A stretch of DNA of 64,000 bases from Winogradskyella pacifica. Lineage in GTDB: Bacteria; Bacteroidota; Bacteroidia; Flavobacteriales; Flavobacteriaceae. The notes below the pieces were generated by a model. It did not search any database. It was given only the letters and a program-made list of their open reading frames with translations, and was not told where the DNA came from. Of this stretch, positions 45,370 through 55,187 are shown in pieces (position 1 is the stretch's first letter; each line of letters starts with the position of its first letter). The stretch lies in contig NZ_JABFDI010000005.1 of NCBI RefSeq assembly GCF_013403915.1, positions 62,001 through 126,000 of the forward strand, read 5' to 3'. The position numbers were made by a program, and so were the translations under genes.

Positions 45370-46278
45370 TTAGAAAGCGTAGCTTAAACCAACGGTATAG
45401 TATGATTGTAATTTGTTATCCGCATCAGCTAAATCAACTTCTTGGTAATTGGCAGCTTCTTGCTTGTTACTTCTTAAAGCAAAATCAAAACCAACACCAA
45501 TCATTTTCCATAAAGTATAGCTAAATGAGTTGGTCCAAGTAAAGTTAGATAAATCACTATCTTCATAGCTTTGGAATGTTGAGAAATTAGACTTAAAAGA
45601 AATTGCTCCGATTTGTCTTGTATAGTCTGCAACAATTTTAGCACCCGCAGAAGATTCAAAAGCAGCATCATTATCAGCAAACACAAAGTTGTAGTTTAAA
45701 GGGTGAATTACAACGATAAGATTTTCAAGTGGAGTCCATGTAGCACCAACACCAACATCTAAAAATCCAGGATCATTAAAGTTGTCTAAAAGTGTTGTTC
45801 TGTACTCTGCTAAACCTGAAATAGCCCATTTATCATTTAAATTACGACCATAAAGTGAAGAAATATTGAATACATCCGTTGTAGGTTCAAATTTCTCACT
45901 ATCTAATTCAGTGTCTTTATTATCTAACTTCACCCAGTTAAGGTTCATAGTTAATGAGTTTCTCCAAAAATATTTGTCTTCAATTTTATTTGCGAAACCA
46001 TTAAAAGTAACTCCTAAGTTTCCTGAGGAATTGTTTGGTGCACCTTGAGAATACCAATCGTTGAAGTTAGATAAACTTCCTCCAATAGTACCAAAAGCAC
46101 CTTTTCTCCAGCCTGGTAAAGCATCAATTTGTTTTTGTATAGCATTCGCTTCACCTTGAAACTTGTTGGCTTCTGCTTGTTTTTCAGCTTTTTGAGCCTG
46201 TAATTCTTCCTTAGTTTGAGAAAAACCAAAAGTAACAGATAGCATTAAAATAGCTATTAATAATAGTTTTTTGTTCAT
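45370..46278 (-). CDS. DUF3078 outer-membrane-type protein
   Basis: From ATG at 46278 the protein has 302 residues. An upstream in-frame start would add 10 residues before a good signal peptide (MNKKLLLIAILMLSVTFGFS). A short coiled-coil (QKAEKQAEANKFQGEANAIQ) is followed by a beta-rich domain with the DUF3078 features GGSLSNFNDWYSQGAPNNSS and the final SYYTVGLSYAF. It resembles a small outer-membrane barrel. Function is unknown. It is read toward the PBP gene and lies alone behind DUF2480. Confidence 0.85.
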   Translation of the reverse strand: MNKKLLLIAILMLSVTFGFSQTKEELQAQKAEKQAEANKFQGEANAIQKQIDALPGWRKGAFGTIGGSLSNFNDWYSQGAPNNSSGNLGVTFNGFANKIEDKYFWRNSLTMNLNWVKLDNKDTELDSEKFEPTTDVFNISSLYGRNLNDKWAISGLAEYRTTLLDNFNDPGFLDVGVGATWTPLENLIVVIHPLNYNFVFADNDAAFESSAGAKIVADYTRQIGAISFKSNFSTFQSYEDSDLSNFTWTNSFSYTLWKMIGVGFDFALRSNKQEAANYQEVDLADADNKLQSYYTVGLSYAF

Positions 46279-46393
46279 AATCAATTGTGTTAAATTTTTA
46301 AGTTGCAAATATAAGTATTAAATGATTTCTGTTTATAGTTACGAAATCACTTTTTAGACCCTATAATCACTAAAAAGTCACACTTTTGTGTTA

Positions 46394-46900
46394 TTATTTT
46401 CTTTTAAAGAGCGGAACAGAAGAACAAGCCTCACCAAACATAATAGATCTTGCTATAGGTTTTAATTTTTGCGATAGTAATGTTAAGGCATTTGAAGGTA
46501 CAGGCTTATGAGAACATCCTTTAATAATTACAGGTAAACCTTCGTATATTGAAATATCTAAATTTGAAATAATTTCAGCATATAAAATAGACTCTAAATC
46601 ACTTAATGAACCTATTACAGAAAGTTTAGCATAGGGTTGAAGTTCTATAGAAATTAGCATATAAGCCCAATCTGGCACTATAGCATCGGTAGAACAATGT
46701 AAAGCCACATAGCACTCTTGGTATTGCGACCAATTGTGCTCTGCTACAAAAGCTCTGAAGTCTTTTTCTCGAAGTACTAAGCCTTCCATTAACCAATTTT
46801 TTATATCAAAAAGAACACGTTCTCCCTTTGGGTAATAGTCTTCTAAATCTATAACTTTTAGTTTGCTGTTTGCAATTCTATTAATAATTTCTTCTGCCAT
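46394..46900 (-). CDS. DUF2480 family protein
   Basis: This 168-residue soluble protein is of a Bacteroidota-specific family with unknown role. Recognisable segments are LKVIDLEDYYPKGERVLFDI, the Cys/His-containing YQECYVALHCSTDAIVPDWA and VIIKGCSHKPVPSNAL. A TACCTTTG box lies 4 nt before the ATG, predicting a leaderless message. It is the next gene downstream of the ABC exporter and the suf cluster on the minus strand. An Fe-S link is possible from location only. Confidence 0.82.
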   Translation of the reverse strand: MAEEIINRIANSKLKVIDLEDYYPKGERVLFDIKNWLMEGLVLREKDFRAFVAEHNWSQYQECYVALHCSTDAIVPDWAYMLISIELQPYAKLSVIGSLSDLESILYAEIISNLDISIYEGLPVIIKGCSHKPVPSNALTLLSQKLKPIARSIMFGEACSSVPLFKRK

Positions 46901-46904
46901 AATA

Positions 46905-46912
46905 CAAAGGTA
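46905..46912 (-). promoter_or_regulatory. -7 box 4 nt before DUF2480
   Basis: The minus-strand TACCTTTG matches TAnnTTTG and is separated from the start codon by only 4 nt. Confidence 0.5.
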
Positions 46913-46918
46913 AATGAT

Positions 46919-48754
46919 TTACTGATAGCCTTCAGCTTGTAGTGTAAACAATTCAGAATACAAGGCTTGGTTTTTCATAAGTTCGTCATGTGTGCCAATT
47001 TCTAAGGCGCTTCCATGTTCTAACACTAGAATTCTGTCTGCTTGGCGAACCGTACTAAATCGGTGCGAAATAATAATACTGGTCTTGCCTTCGGTTAGAC
47101 CTATAAATCGTTCAAATACTTCGCTTTCTGCTCTGGCATCTAGGGCTGATGTTGGTTCATCTAAAATCATCACTTCAGCATTTTTCATGTAGGCTCTTGC
47201 CAAAGCTACTTTTTGCCATTGCCCACCAGATAATTCTTGTCCGTTAGCAAAACGTTTTCCTAATTGCTGGTTGTAGCCGTGTTTTAATTCAGACACCACT
47301 TCGTTTGCTAAACTTAATTCCGCGGCATTTTCAATTTTGTTTTGATTATGTAGCTCATCGATATTTCCAATCGCTATATTTTCTTTAACGGTAAATTCAT
47401 ATCTAAAGAAATCCTGAAAAATGACTCCGAAGTATTCTTGGTATTCCGCAATATTGAAACGGTTAATATTTATGCCATCTAATAGTATTTCGCCAGAAGT
47501 AGGCTCGTAAAAACGTAATAGTAATTTTATTAAAGTGGTTTTTCCGGCTCCATTCTGTCCTACAAATGCTAGTTTTTCACCGGCTTTCAGATTAAAGGTA
47601 ATGCCTTTTAAAATGTCGACTTCGGAATTTGGATAGGCAAAATGAACATCTTTAAACTCAAAACCTTTAGTGATTTTCTTCGGTAGCGGAATGTCTTCTT
47701 TTACTTTTGAAACAATTGAAATATCTATAAAATCGAAATAATCTTTTAGGTATAAAGCACTTTCAGAAATACGTGTGAATTTTGAAAAGAAATCTTGAAG
47801 GTTTCGCATTAAGCGATTAAAGGAACCGGATAAAAAGGTTAATTCACCCAATGTAATAGCACCTGAAAGTACGCGGTAAATAATAAATACATAAGCTCCG
47901 TAATAACTTAATGAGCCTAAAACATTAAATAAAAAACCTAAAGCAGAACGCTTTATCGCTAATGATTTATTGAGTTGGTAATATTCTTCGGATAGGTTTT
48001 TAAAACGATTTACCACAAAATCGGTTAAGCCAAAAAGTTTAATTTCTTTCGCTGTTTTATCGTTTGCACCTATAAATCTTAAATAATCTAACTCGCGGCG
48101 TTCTGAAGTCCAGCTTCTTGCTAAAGAATATTGTTGTTGGCTAAAACGTACTTCGTTTATAAATGAAGGAATAATACTTAGTACCAACAGAATAATTAAA
48201 TAAGGCTCAAAGTAGATTAAACCAGCAACAAGTGTTGCAATAGAAATGGCACTTTGTGCTTGCCCAAGAACATTAGACATTAAGCCAACACGGCCATTAG
48301 TTTGTGTTCTGGCGCGTTCTAGTTTATCGTAAAATTCAGAATCTTCTAATAAACTAATATTAATCTGATTGGTTTTCTTAATTATAGTTATTGATGTCGC
48401 AATACTATATTCATCGCCAAGCAAGCCATCAGTTAAGGAAATGGCTCTACTTACTAAATCAGAAAGGATAATTAATGCAAACTCAACTGCAACATAGGTC
48501 CACAGCGAAGTATAATCGGGTATATCTAATGAAATCTGTAGTATAATTTCATCTATAATTAGTTTCCCTATCCATAAAATGATAACAGGAAGTAAAGCCC
48601 CAATGAGTCTACAGAATGCAGATAATATGAAAAGACTTTTGTTAACTCTCCAAATTTCTTTAAAAAATCTAGGGATATAAACTAAAGCATTAAATGACGA
48701 TTTTATACTGGTTTTTTTATCGTCTTTTAAAGAGTTTGGACTGCGTCTTGGCAT
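46919..48754 (-). CDS. ABC exporter, fused transmembrane and ATPase domains
   Basis: This 611-residue half-transporter has a six-helix transmembrane domain (about 35-345). The nucleotide-binding domain has Walker A GQNGAGKTT (about 400), the signature LSGGQWQKVALARAYM (about 505), Walker B VMILDEPTSALD and the H-loop ISHRFS. It is of the MsbA/lipid-peptide exporter type and probably works as a homodimer. Substrate is unknown. Only 13 bp separate it from the upstream DUF59 gene of the suf operon, so it is probably co-transcribed with it. Confidence 0.92.
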   Translation of the reverse strand: MPRRSPNSLKDDKKTSIKSSFNALVYIPRFFKEIWRVNKSLFILSAFCRLIGALLPVIILWIGKLIIDEIILQISLDIPDYTSLWTYVAVEFALIILSDLVSRAISLTDGLLGDEYSIATSITIIKKTNQINISLLEDSEFYDKLERARTQTNGRVGLMSNVLGQAQSAISIATLVAGLIYFEPYLIILLVLSIIPSFINEVRFSQQQYSLARSWTSERRELDYLRFIGANDKTAKEIKLFGLTDFVVNRFKNLSEEYYQLNKSLAIKRSALGFLFNVLGSLSYYGAYVFIIYRVLSGAITLGELTFLSGSFNRLMRNLQDFFSKFTRISESALYLKDYFDFIDISIVSKVKEDIPLPKKITKGFEFKDVHFAYPNSEVDILKGITFNLKAGEKLAFVGQNGAGKTTLIKLLLRFYEPTSGEILLDGININRFNIAEYQEYFGVIFQDFFRYEFTVKENIAIGNIDELHNQNKIENAAELSLANEVVSELKHGYNQQLGKRFANGQELSGGQWQKVALARAYMKNAEVMILDEPTSALDARAESEVFERFIGLTEGKTSIIISHRFSTVRQADRILVLEHGSALEIGTHDELMKNQALYSELFTLQAEGYQ

Positions 48755-48767
48755 GTATTCATTTTAA

Positions 48768-49094
48768 TTAAAGCATCCCAAGCTCTAACTTAGCTTCTTC
48801 GCTCATAAGTTCTTGTGACCAAGGTGGATCGAAAGTGATCTCTACTTCAGCATCTTTAACTTCATTAATAGATTTTACTTTTTCTTCAACCTCTAAAGGT
48901 AACGTTTCAGCTACCGGACAATTTGGCGTCGTTAAGGTCATTAAGATTTTAACTTCAAAATCTTCGTTTACAAAAACATCATAGATTAATCCTAATTCGT
49001 AGATGTCTACAGGGATTTCTGGATCGTAAATAGTTTTTATAACTCTTAAGATTTTTTCTCCTAATGCTGCTGTATCTATAGTTGGTTTGCTCAT
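48768..49094 (-). CDS. DUF59/MIP18 family Fe-S assembly protein (SufT-like)
   Basis: This 108-residue protein of the MIP18/DUF59 family has the conserved IYDPEIPVDIYELGLIYDV stretch, LTTPNCPVAETLP with the reactive cysteine and a terminal FDPPWSQELM. SufT-type members help Fe-S cluster maturation or carriage. Its place directly behind sufE in a suf operon supports that role. Confidence 0.92.
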   Translation of the reverse strand: MSKPTIDTAALGEKILRVIKTIYDPEIPVDIYELGLIYDVFVNEDFEVKILMTLTTPNCPVAETLPLEVEEKVKSINEVKDAEVEITFDPPWSQELMSEEAKLELGML

Positions 49095-49166
49095 GTCTTT
49101 AAATTTGTGCGTTTATAATTTTAATTGCTCTGAGTTCGTTTTTAACTTTTAAACAAAAAAGATAAA

Positions 49167-49589
49167 CTAGTTTAATTGTGTTTGGTATGCTATGGCATAC
49201 ATTTTTAATTGCTTTATCATACTAACCAAGCCGTTTGCTCTAGTTGGTGATAAGTGTTCTTTTAGTCCGATTTTATCAATAAAATCTGTGTTAGCTTCAA
49301 GAATGGCTTTAGGATGCTGATTAGAAAATACTCTAATCAATATCGCTATAATACCTTTAGTTATAATGGCATCGCTATCTGCAGTAAAGTTCACTTTGTC
49401 ATCTTCCATAATGGCATGAACCCAAACTTTACTTTGGCAACCTTTTATAATATTATCCTCGGTCTTATATTTTTCGTCTATTATTGGTAAGTCCTTACCT
49501 AAATCTATCATGTATTGGTAGCGTTCCTCCCAATCTTCAAACATAGCGAACTCATCAATAATTTCGTTTTGTACGTCTTCAATAGTCAT
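49167..49589 (-). CDS. sufE: SufE, cysteine desulfurase sulfur acceptor
   Basis: SufE accepts persulfide sulfur from SufS and passes it to the SufBCD scaffold. The 140-residue protein carries the acceptor cysteine in IKGCQSKVWV (Cys51) and typical SufE segments DWEERYQYMIDLGKDLP and GLKEHLSPTRANGL. A TAATTTTG promoter-like box is about 18-25 nt upstream on the minus strand. Confidence 0.95.
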   Translation of the reverse strand: MTIEDVQNEIIDEFAMFEDWEERYQYMIDLGKDLPIIDEKYKTEDNIIKGCQSKVWVHAIMEDDKVNFTADSDAIITKGIIAILIRVFSNQHPKAILEANTDFIDKIGLKEHLSPTRANGLVSMIKQLKMYAIAYQTQLN

Positions 49590-49622
49590 AGTCTCATCCT
49601 TTTGTGCAAAATTACAAAATCG

Positions 49623-50450
49623 CTACTGTTTTACCGTGTTTTCTTTAATGGATAACACTTTATTAACTAAAGCTTCAATGGCCTTTGGAGGATTGCCATG
49701 GTCAAATGTCGGTGTCATATATTCTATATCACCTATTTGTAACGCTAAAGTGGCGTGTGCAGCTCCATCGTGCTGATGGTTTTGAGACGGTGGTGTTAGT
49801 TTAAATAGGCCTTCTAAATCTGTAGCATCGATTAAACTTTTAAGCTCATTCCACTGAGTGGCGTCAATGTTATAATTTTTAATATTTTGAAGACTTCGAT
49901 CTTCAGAAATAGCGATTTTATTTTTCGAAATAAGAATGAAATTAAAAAAACCTCTTGTGGAAGTTTGATATTTAACAGCCGTTATATAATTATCGTTAAT
50001 CTCATCACTTTTTTTAGTTGTCTGAGCAGTACGAGTCGCTGTAATTAAAATCTTATCGTTTGCTAGAAGTGAAATCCCACCATTAGCATCTACGAAAAAC
50101 GAATCTACTAAACTCAAAGATTTTAAAAAATACGCTTCAATGGCCATAATGTTTTTAGAACATAATTTTTTGGTCGCTCCAATATCTCCAAATGTAATAG
50201 TATTATTTTCTGTTGAATAATTCCCGAAGAAACTATTGCAGCCAGCTGTTCCATTAACTTTATTTGAATTTTCATCAAAAGTTATTTCGAGTTTGTTTAA
50301 AGCAATATCATTACCTTCTAATTGCGTTATATAATACGTTCCTGAAAGATGTTCTTGCATGGTTTTGCTGTTTTCAACAACTTCTGTATTTGATTTACAT
50401 GAGCTTACAGTGAATAAAAGCGCGACTAAACTGAGTATAAATTTCATCAT
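49623..50450 (-). CDS. META-domain lipoprotein
   Basis: A lipoprotein signal (SSC; ATG at 50450 or the next codon) precedes a META/HslJ domain (about residues 33-135). The domain is recognised by GTYYITQLEGN, VNGTAGCNSFFGNYS and the IGATKKLCS pattern with two cysteines. The second half (about 150-275) is a separate beta-rich region with a His-rich stretch (QNHQHDGAAHA). META proteins are envelope stress proteins of uncertain role. It lies between sufS and sufE, an unusual place. The protein is 275 residues. Confidence 0.8.
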   Translation of the reverse strand: MMKFILSLVALLFTVSSCKSNTEVVENSKTMQEHLSGTYYITQLEGNDIALNKLEITFDENSNKVNGTAGCNSFFGNYSTENNTITFGDIGATKKLCSKNIMAIEAYFLKSLSLVDSFFVDANGGISLLANDKILITATRTAQTTKKSDEINDNYITAVKYQTSTRGFFNFILISKNKIAISEDRSLQNIKNYNIDATQWNELKSLIDATDLEGLFKLTPPSQNHQHDGAAHATLALQIGDIEYMTPTFDHGNPPKAIEALVNKVLSIKENTVKQ

Positions 50451-50492
50451 TTATAGTTTTTAAATAGGTAAATACACTTTTAATGCCAAAGT

Positions 50493-51707
50493 CTACGAGA
50501 GCATCATAATTGCTTTCTTTAAAGCCGTAATAAAAGCATCAATTTCTTCTTTTGTATTATAAAACATAAAAGACGCTCTAATGGTTCCTGGAATCTTGTA
50601 AAAGTCCATAATAGGTTGTGCGCAATGATGACCTGTTCGTACAGCGATGCCCATTTTGTCTAATATAGTCCCAATATCATACGGGTGAATAGATCCAACG
50701 TTAAATGAAATAACAGAGGTTTTCTCTTTTGCTGTGCCGTAAATTTTTAAACCTTCAATTTTTTGTAATTCTGCTGTTCCGTATTCTAACAATTCATTTT
50801 CGTATTCAGCGATATTTTCGAAACCAATAGCATTCATATAGTCTAAAGCCGCTCCGAAGGCAATGCCTCCACAGATGTTTGGTGTACCTGCTTCAAATTT
50901 ATGTGGTAGGCCAGCATAAGTCGTTTTTTCAAACGACACTTCTGCAATCATTTCTCCTCCTCCTTGGTAAGGTGGCAATTTATTCAGCCATTCTTCTTTT
51001 CCGTAAAGCATTCCAACACCTGTTGGTCCGCAAATTTTGTGGGCAGAACACACATAGAAATCCACATCTAAAGCTTGAACGTCTGGTTTTAAATGCGGGC
51101 AAGATTGTGCTCCATCAACCAAAACAGCTGCACCAATGGCATGTGCTTTTTCTATAATATATTCAATTGGGTTTATAGTTCCCAAAGCATTTGAAATATG
51201 ATTTACAAAAACCAGTTTTGTATTTTTATTTAAAAGTGCCTCGTATTCTGAAAGTATTAAGTCTCCATTTTCATTCATGGGAATGACTTTCAAACTAGCT
51301 CCTGTACGTTCACAAAGCATTTGCCATGGCACAATATTACTATGATGCTCTAAAGCTGAAACAATAATTTCATCTCCTTTTTTTAAGAGTGAAGAAAAAC
51401 CATTAGCAACTAAGTTAATACTATGTGTTGTACCAGAAGTGAAAATTATTTCATGACTTTGCTTGGCATTAAAATGCTTCTGGATTTTTAGTCGTGCTTG
51501 TTCATAAGCATCTGTTGCTTCTTGGCTCAAGCTATGTACACCTCTGTGAATATTAGCATTGTAATTACTGTAATAATCTACAATAGCATCAATGACTTGC
51601 TGAGGTGTTTGCGATGTTGCAGCATTATCGAAATATATGAGTGGTTTCCCGTTGACTTCACGTTGAAGTATTGGAAAGTCTTTTCTTATTTTTTGTACGT
51701 CTAACAT
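50493..51707 (-). CDS. sufS: Cysteine desulfurase SufS
   Basis: SufS is a PLP enzyme that removes sulfur from cysteine for Fe-S cluster assembly. In the 404-residue protein the PLP lysine is Lys224 in CSAHKICGPTG and the persulfide-forming cysteine is Cys362 in RTGHHCAQPIM. Group II SufS features such as YFDNAATSQTPQQVIDAI and NIHRGVHSLS are clear. It lies between the barrel-protein gene and the META lipoprotein gene. Confidence 0.96.
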   Translation of the reverse strand: MLDVQKIRKDFPILQREVNGKPLIYFDNAATSQTPQQVIDAIVDYYSNYNANIHRGVHSLSQEATDAYEQARLKIQKHFNAKQSHEIIFTSGTTHSINLVANGFSSLLKKGDEIIVSALEHHSNIVPWQMLCERTGASLKVIPMNENGDLILSEYEALLNKNTKLVFVNHISNALGTINPIEYIIEKAHAIGAAVLVDGAQSCPHLKPDVQALDVDFYVCSAHKICGPTGVGMLYGKEEWLNKLPPYQGGGEMIAEVSFEKTTYAGLPHKFEAGTPNICGGIAFGAALDYMNAIGFENIAEYENELLEYGTAELQKIEGLKIYGTAKEKTSVISFNVGSIHPYDIGTILDKMGIAVRTGHHCAQPIMDFYKIPGTIRASFMFYNTKEEIDAFITALKKAIMMLS

Positions 51708-51828
51708 ATCTATTTGGTAAAGACTTTAGAGATTAAAAATTTATTTAATGCAGATTCCTTGCCATCATTAAAACTCTAATTATTCCTACTTTCATGCGAA
51801 TTTAAGGTCTAATTCAATGGCAACAACT

Positions 51829-52437
51829 TCAATTATTTAGTATGGACTCAATATTAATATTTAAATTAATATAGCCACCACCAGTTTGGGTTTCTGTATT
51901 ATTATCTAAAGTATCAGATAGCCCGTAATCACCTACAATCTCTAAAGCAAAATGCTTTAAAAAATGAAAACCAAATCCTAGTTGTGCACCAAAATTTGTT
52001 GCTTTATAGAAGTTTTCAATTTTATTACCATCTTCATCTTTAGACCCTAAAACAAATGATATCCTAGGCCCAATAAACAGGTAAAAGCCTTTATTGTATT
52101 CCTTATTAAAATCAAACTTAAGATGTGGAATAAATTGAAGTGACTTTACTTTTATATCAAAAGGTTCAGAATAAACATACCCTGCTCTTGTAACATAAGA
52201 CATTTCATTCGCAGCGCTATAAATCAAATTACCCTTAAGTCCGAAGCTATCATTTAATTGATAATCTAAAAAACCACCAAAATTATAACTAATAGCAGAT
52301 TCATTATTTACAAAACTTCCACCTTGTGTTTCAATGTCGTATAAATTAACTCCTGTAACAAATCCATAAGTTAACTCTTGAGATTGAGATGATAATGTAG
52401 CTAAAAAAATTATGGGAAGTAATAATAGTTTCTTCAT
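51829..52437 (-). CDS. Outer-membrane beta-barrel (porin-like) protein
   Basis: This 202-residue protein has a signal peptide (about 1-20, ending in SSQSQ) and then about eight alternating amphipathic strands. Glycine-aromatic patterns such as FGGFLDYQLNDSFGLKGNL and FGAQLGFGFHFLKHFALEIV resemble small OmpW/OmpX-type barrels. No specific function can be read. It is inserted between sufD and sufS. It starts about 115 bp downstream of sufD, so it may have its own promoter. Confidence 0.78.
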   Translation of the reverse strand: MKKLLLLPIIFLATLSSQSQELTYGFVTGVNLYDIETQGGSFVNNESAISYNFGGFLDYQLNDSFGLKGNLIYSAANEMSYVTRAGYVYSEPFDIKVKSLQFIPHLKFDFNKEYNKGFYLFIGPRISFVLGSKDEDGNKIENFYKATNFGAQLGFGFHFLKHFALEIVGDYGLSDTLDNNTETQTGGGYINLNINIESILNN

Positions 52438-52553
52438 ATAATTTATTAAAACGATTGGCTTTAGATTATTATAATTGTCCGTTTTTATACCTTAAAAGTT
52501 TTTAAATCAAAACTCTGAGATTCATTTCCGATAGCGATTTGAATTCTTGAGAA

Positions 52554-53867
52554 TTATAAATCAAACCCAATATTTACACCCAACTTATTCGCAATAATCT
52601 TTGTAATTCTATTTTTAATCTCAGGGATTTTCACAGAATCTAAAACGTTATTACTAAAGGCAAACATTAATAAAGCGCGTGCTTCTTTTTCAGGAATTCC
52701 TCTAGAACGTAAATAAAACATTGCACTTTCATCTAACTGACCAATAGTACAACCATGAGAACACTTTACATCATCTGCAAAAATTTCAAGTTGAGGTTTG
52801 GTGTTTATGCTGGCTTTATCGCTAATTAAAATGTTATTATTTGCTTGAAATGCATTGGTTTTCTGCGCTAATTTTTCAACAACAACTTTACCATTAAACA
52901 CTCCTGTTGAACTATCGTCAAAAATACCTTTGTAATCTTGGTGGCTTTCACAATTTGGTTCAATATGATGTACTAATGTGTTGTGATCTACGTGTTGCTT
53001 ATCACCAATAATGGTAATACCTTTCATGGTGGAATCTATACGCTCTCCGTTTTGGTAGAACTCAAGGTTGTTTCTAATTAATTTTCCACCGAAAGAAAAG
53101 GTATGCACTTTGGCTAAACTTTCCTGCTTTTGATTAATAAAAGTGTTATCTATTAATGACGCAGTTTGTCTATCATTTTGAATTTTATAATAGTCAACAA
53201 TCGCACGTTTGTTCGCGAAAATTTCTGTCACACTATTCGTTAAAACAGGGTTATCCGTTAAACTCTGGTGACGTTCTATTATCTGAACATGCGAATTTTC
53301 ATTTACAACAATCAAGTTACGAGGTTGCAACATTACGGCAGCTTCGTTTCCTGTTGAAAAATGAATGATTTGAATCGGTTTTTCAACCACTTTATTCTTA
53401 GGAATATTGATGTATGCACCTTCCATAGAAAATGCTGTATTCAAAGAAGACAAACCATCTTTTTTCGCAATTTTATTGAAATAATTATCAATAATTACTT
53501 TGTATTTAGGTTTGGTTAAAGCCGCAGACATTAAACAAACATCTAAACCATCATGCGTGGTTTGTGATAAATGAGAGGCGTATTTTCCATCGATAAAGAT
53601 GATTTTATACGCATCAATATCATGAATGAAATATTTTTTTACGTCTTTAAATTCTATGTCATTGTCGTGCTTAGGAAATACACTATAGTCGTGTTTTAAA
53701 ATAGAATTCAACGATGTATATTTCCAATCTTCTTGACGCTTAGAAGGAAATCCTTCAGCTTCAAAAGTCTTTATAGCTTCAGTACGAATATCATGTACTG
53801 ACGAGTGCACATCGACCGTGTCCTCAAATGCCATAAATGACGATACTAATTTTTCTTTTAAACTCAT
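52554..53867 (-). CDS. sufD: Fe-S assembly protein SufD
   Basis: SufD pairs with SufB and SufC in the scaffold complex. The 437-residue protein shows the N-terminal helical part with WKYTSLNSIL and a long beta-helix core. The C-terminal family block KCSHGCTIGQLDESAMFYL and RGIPEKEARALL is also present. It follows sufC after a 152-bp gap that contains only AT-rich sequence. Confidence 0.95.
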   Translation of the reverse strand: MSLKEKLVSSFMAFEDTVDVHSSVHDIRTEAIKTFEAEGFPSKRQEDWKYTSLNSILKHDYSVFPKHDNDIEFKDVKKYFIHDIDAYKIIFIDGKYASHLSQTTHDGLDVCLMSAALTKPKYKVIIDNYFNKIAKKDGLSSLNTAFSMEGAYINIPKNKVVEKPIQIIHFSTGNEAAVMLQPRNLIVVNENSHVQIIERHQSLTDNPVLTNSVTEIFANKRAIVDYYKIQNDRQTASLIDNTFINQKQESLAKVHTFSFGGKLIRNNLEFYQNGERIDSTMKGITIIGDKQHVDHNTLVHHIEPNCESHQDYKGIFDDSSTGVFNGKVVVEKLAQKTNAFQANNNILISDKASINTKPQLEIFADDVKCSHGCTIGQLDESAMFYLRSRGIPEKEARALLMFAFSNNVLDSVKIPEIKNRITKIIANKLGVNIGFDL

Positions 53868-54019
53868 GTTTTTAAGTCTTCAGTAATAAGTCCTCAGTCT
53901 TCAGGTTGCTCAATCGCAAACTATAAGTTGAAGAATTAGTACTTGATTTAATGTTTTTGCTACAAATAGTCATATCCGAGTAAGTTAGTGCTTACTGAAG
54001 ACTGACCACTGCCTACTAA

Positions 54020-54772
54020 TTAAGCGTTAACCTCTTCTTTAATCCAATCGTAACCTTTAGCTTCTAACTCGTGGGCTAATTCTTTACCTCCTGATTTAAC
54101 AATTTTACCGTCGAGTAATACATGTACAAAATCTGGAACGATATAATCTAATAAACGTTGGTAATGCGTAATAACAATTACAGCGTTGTCTTTAGACTTT
54201 AATTTATTTACACCATTGGCTACAATACGCAATGCATCAATATCTAAACCAGAATCCGTTTCATCTAAGATGGCTAATTTTGGTTCTAACATTGCCATTT
54301 GAAAGATTTCGTTACGTTTCTTTTCTCCTCCAGAAAATCCTTGGTTTAATGAACGCGATAAAAATTTACGATCAATTTCTAAAAGCTCAGATTTTTCTCT
54401 GATCATTTTCAGCATATCTTTTGCTGGCATGTCACCTAAACCTTTTGCTTTACGCGTTTCATTGATGGCTGTTTTTATAAAGTTAGTTACGCTAACTCCT
54501 GGTATTTCAATTGGGTATTGAAATGATAAAAACACACCTTTATGTGCACGTTCTTCAGCGGCTAATTCATCGATGTCATCGCCTTCTAATAATATATTTC
54601 CTTCTGTAACTTCGTACTCTTCTTTACCTGCAATTACTGAAGCTAGAGTACTTTTTCCTGAACCATTTGGGCCCATTATTGCGTGAACTTCTCCTGCTTT
54701 AACTTCGAGATTAATACCTTTTAAAATGGCTTTATCTTCTATACTTGCGTGTAAATTATTGATCTTTAACAT
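54020..54772 (-). CDS. sufC: Fe-S assembly ATPase SufC
   Basis: This ATPase powers the SufBCD scaffold. In 250 residues all ABC motifs are present: Walker A GPNGSGKST (residues 34-42), signature FSGGEKKRNEI and Walker B LAILDETDSGLD. The SufC-typical histidine is in VITHYQRLL. It begins only 4 bp after the preceding 136-aa lipoprotein gene. Confidence 0.97.
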   Translation of the reverse strand: MLKINNLHASIEDKAILKGINLEVKAGEVHAIMGPNGSGKSTLASVIAGKEEYEVTEGNILLEGDDIDELAAEERAHKGVFLSFQYPIEIPGVSVTNFIKTAINETRKAKGLGDMPAKDMLKMIREKSELLEIDRKFLSRSLNQGFSGGEKKRNEIFQMAMLEPKLAILDETDSGLDIDALRIVANGVNKLKSKDNAVIVITHYQRLLDYIVPDFVHVLLDGKIVKSGGKELAHELEAKGYDWIKEEVNA

Positions 54773-54776
54773 AGTC

Positions 54777-55187
54777 TTAATTTGCTAATTTTATAACGTC
54801 TTCTTTATTTGGGTCTGGTGCTTCTACTTTTAAGATTTCTTTGATTTCTACTTTGTATTGCCAGCCTTCTTCGTCTTTGTTTTTTTCGAACTTTCTAACT
54901 CTTACGGTTACAGGAACCATATCTGTATCTTCTTTTTTAAATGCTTTTGTTTGCGCATCTAACTTGTGCATATTCTTATCAATTACAACACCGTAAATTT
55001 CTGTTGATGTTTGTAAAACTGCCGCATCTGCGAAATATACAAAGTCTCCTTTTAGTGTTATAAATCCATCATTTTGATCGAAGGATTTTGCACGATTTTC
55101 TTCAAGGTTAACCTCTTGTTTTGTTTCGTTTTTACAAGAAATAAATAGTGCAAGGCACATTAGTATTACGAGTGAGTTTCTTAACAT
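54777..55187 (-). CDS. Hypothetical lipoprotein within the suf operon
   Basis: This 136-residue protein has a lipoprotein signal ending in LFISC. The mature part is a small mixed domain (FITLKGDFVYFADAAVLQTS, then VPVTVRVRKFEKNKDEEGW). I do not recognise a named family. Its start overlaps the end of the MBL-fold gene by one base (TAATG type) and sufC starts 4 bp after it, so it is translated as part of the operon. A link to metal or sulfur handling is conjecture. Confidence 0.72.
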   Translation of the reverse strand: MLRNSLVILMCLALFISCKNETKQEVNLEENRAKSFDQNDGFITLKGDFVYFADAAVLQTSTEIYGVVIDKNMHKLDAQTKAFKKEDTDMVPVTVRVRKFEKNKDEEGWQYKVEIKEILKVEAPDPNKEDVIKLAN